Assembly (NCBI GenBank): GCA_937894585.1
Contig: CALBGO010000009.1
Span: 1-6,556, forward strand
Source: an uncultured Eubacterium sp.
GTDB lineage: Bacteria > Bacillota > Clostridia > Peptostreptococcales > Anaerovoracaceae
DNA length: 6,556 nt
Direction: 5' to 3'
Shown: positions 5,666 to 6,556 of the stretch, piece by piece
Position numbering within the stretch: position 1 is the stretch's first letter
Layout: each line of letters starts with the position of its first letter
Notes under the pieces: generated by a model
Told to the model about the DNA's origin: nothing
The model's database searches: none
Seen by the model: the letters and a program-made list of their open reading frames with translations, nothing else
Made by a program: the position numbers and the translations under genes

Positions 5666-6472
5666 ATGGACTTTTCGGAAAAATGGGGAACCGATGTCGA
5701 AACCGCTGTAAATTTGGCATTGGCAGAACTGAAATTGACGATAGATGAAGTCGATGTAACGGTTTTGGAAGAACCATCCAGAGGTTTTTTCGGTATCGGC
5801 TCGAAATTAGCATTAGTCAGAGTTGAAAAAAAGAAACCGGAAGTAAAAGAGGAAGAACAGCCTGTTGTTTCTGCTGAAGCTGAAAAGAAAGAGAATGTAA
5901 AAGAAGTCAGAAAGCCGAAAGCAGAAGCAAAAAAATCTCCGAAGCCTGCAAAAACAGAAAGAGCTGAAAAGAGATCCAAACCTGAAAGAAAGTCTTCCGT
6001 AGAAAGAGAAGCCGGCGAACTGTTTCCTGTTGAAAATCACGCTGCACTGGAATTTTTAAAAGAGGTTACGGAGCAGATGGGACTGGAAATTGAACTTTCT
6101 GCCAGAGCTAATGATGGAAATGTCTTTGTAAATATTCAGGGAAAAGATTCCGGCACCATTATCGGAAAAAGAGGACAGACTCTGGATGCCATCCAGTACT
6201 TAACCAGTCTGGTAGTAAATAAAGATGAAGAAAATTATATCAGAGTTGTTGTAGATGCTGAGAACTACAGAGCGAAGAGAGAAAAAACACTGGAAAAATT
6301 AGCAAACAGACTTGCAGATAAAGTTGTAAAAACCAAAAGAAGTGTAAGACTGGAACCGATGAATCCTTATGAGCGTAAGGTGATTCATGCAACGCTTCAG
6401 CATAACCCGCGTGTAACAACAAGAAGTGAGGGTCAGGACCCATACAGAAGGGTTATAATTGAGCTGAAATAA
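5666..6472 (+). CDS. jag: RNA-binding protein Jag / KhpB (Jag-N, KH and R3H domains)
   Basis: Jag/KhpB is a cytoplasmic single-strand RNA-binding protein, usually partnered with KhpA and linked to cell division and elongation in Gram-positive bacteria. The 268-residue product has a Jag-N domain at 1-53 with the EEPSRGFFGIGSKLALVRV motif. A Lys/Glu-rich low-complexity linker spans about 54-118. A KH domain at about 125-200 carries the GKRG loop at 167-170, and an R3H domain at about 203-268 carries R-K-V-I-H (237-241) after MNPYE. Both RNA-binding motifs are intact. The start follows GGAGG (5651-5655) by ten bases. It lies 45 bp after yidC and is the last gene of the operon, closed by a hairpin terminator. 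mnmE, which often follows, is not within the window. Confidence 0.96.
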   Translation: MDFSEKWGTDVETAVNLALAELKLTIDEVDVTVLEEPSRGFFGIGSKLALVRVEKKKPEVKEEEQPVVSAEAEKKENVKEVRKPKAEAKKSPKPAKTERAEKRSKPERKSSVEREAGELFPVENHAALEFLKEVTEQMGLEIELSARANDGNVFVNIQGKDSGTIIGKRGQTLDAIQYLTSLVVNKDEENYIRVVVDAENYRAKREKTLEKLANRLADKVVKTKRSVRLEPMNPYERKVIHATLQHNPRVTTRSEGQDPYRRVIIELK

Positions 6473-6477
6473 TTTAT

Positions 6478-6504
6478 AGCCCGCAGATAACTGCGGGCTC
6501 ATTT
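6478..6504 (+). terminator. Rho-independent terminator after jag
   Basis: A perfect 9-bp stem, AGCCCGCAG (6478-6486) and CTGCGGGCT (6491-6499), closes a four-base ATAA loop five bases after the jag stop. The following CATTT is a poor U-tract. This may be because an intron inserted into or just after it, moving the rest of the T run to the far side of the element. Confidence 0.85.
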
Positions 6505-6556
6505 GTGTATGACGGGCATGCCGTCAGTCTGTGGTGCAAGTCCACGTAGGGCGTAG
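6505..6556 (+). mobile_element. Probable 5' end of a group II intron (class C-like), partial
   Basis: The sequence starts GTGTA, near the group II 5' consensus GUGYG but with A at position 5. It is followed by two small hairpins: GACGG/CCGTC (6511-6515, 6521-6525) around GCATG, then GTGG/CCAC (6531-6534, 6542-6545) around TGCAAGT. From memory, the order (GTGT, a hairpin holding GGCAT, CAGTCT, then a hairpin with a purine-rich UG..AGU loop) parallels the opening of domain I in the Oceanobacillus iheyensis class C intron. Insertion directly after a terminator hairpin is characteristic of that class. The maturase and 3' end lie outside. An alternative is another structured-RNA element such as HEARO, given the ATGA at 6509-6512. 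Confidence 0.55.

Noticed and set aside
5638..5979. Minus-strand open frame of 113 codons opposite the jag start
   Set aside because: Phe/Ser-rich sequence arises from the Lys/Glu-rich linker read backwards; a shadow of jag.
6509..6556. HEARO / IscB-type element starting after ATGA
   Set aside because: ATGA is present at 6509-6512 and I recall such elements inserting after ATGA or GTGA. However, the terminator context and the domain I-like hairpins fit a group II intron better; kept only as the alternative.

Overview
The window is the chromosomal replication origin region of a moderately AT-rich low-GC Gram-positive bacterium, most likely a member of the Clostridia. The evidence is the divergent dnaA / rpmH arrangement, AGGAGG-type ribosome binding sites, Bacillota-like DnaA boxes (TTATCCACA), and a rpmH-rnpA-yidD-yidC-jag operon. 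Genus cannot be fixed from the sequence alone.

The left arm is read leftwards on the minus strand: dnaA (3909-2563), dnaN (2416-1298) and recF (1296-199). dnaN and recF are one base apart, and the yaaA/rlbA gene often found between them is missing. The dnaA-dnaN gap holds what looks like a complete basal unwinding unit: DnaA boxes, a short GC block, six DnaA-trios and a T-rich stretch. It closely parallels the Bacillus subtilis origin. The dnaA-rpmH gap (281 bp) holds a second DnaA-box cluster, a candidate dnaA promoter overlapped by a box, and a perfect-consensus promoter for rpmH.

The right arm is read on the plus strand: rpmH (L34), rnpA (RNase P protein), yidD (membrane insertion factor), yidC (membrane insertase) and jag/khpB (RNA-binding protein). 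A strong hairpin terminator follows jag. Immediately after it the last 52 bases resemble the 5' end of a group IIC intron, a class known to insert beside terminators.

The left edge is the least explained part. Beyond recF lie two candidate leftward sigma-A promoters, a ribosome binding site, an ATG, and thirteen uninterrupted copies of GCAA (TTGC on the plus strand) running off the window. This has the layout of a simple-sequence phase-variation switch, placed either inside a coding start or in a leader. Both window ends fall in sequence likely to be repetitive, so this may be a whole contig from a draft assembly.

Functionally, the left arm covers initiation, the sliding clamp and recombinational repair. 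The right arm covers ribosome and tRNA maturation and membrane protein insertion. Apart from the two edges, the window is a conserved core region.
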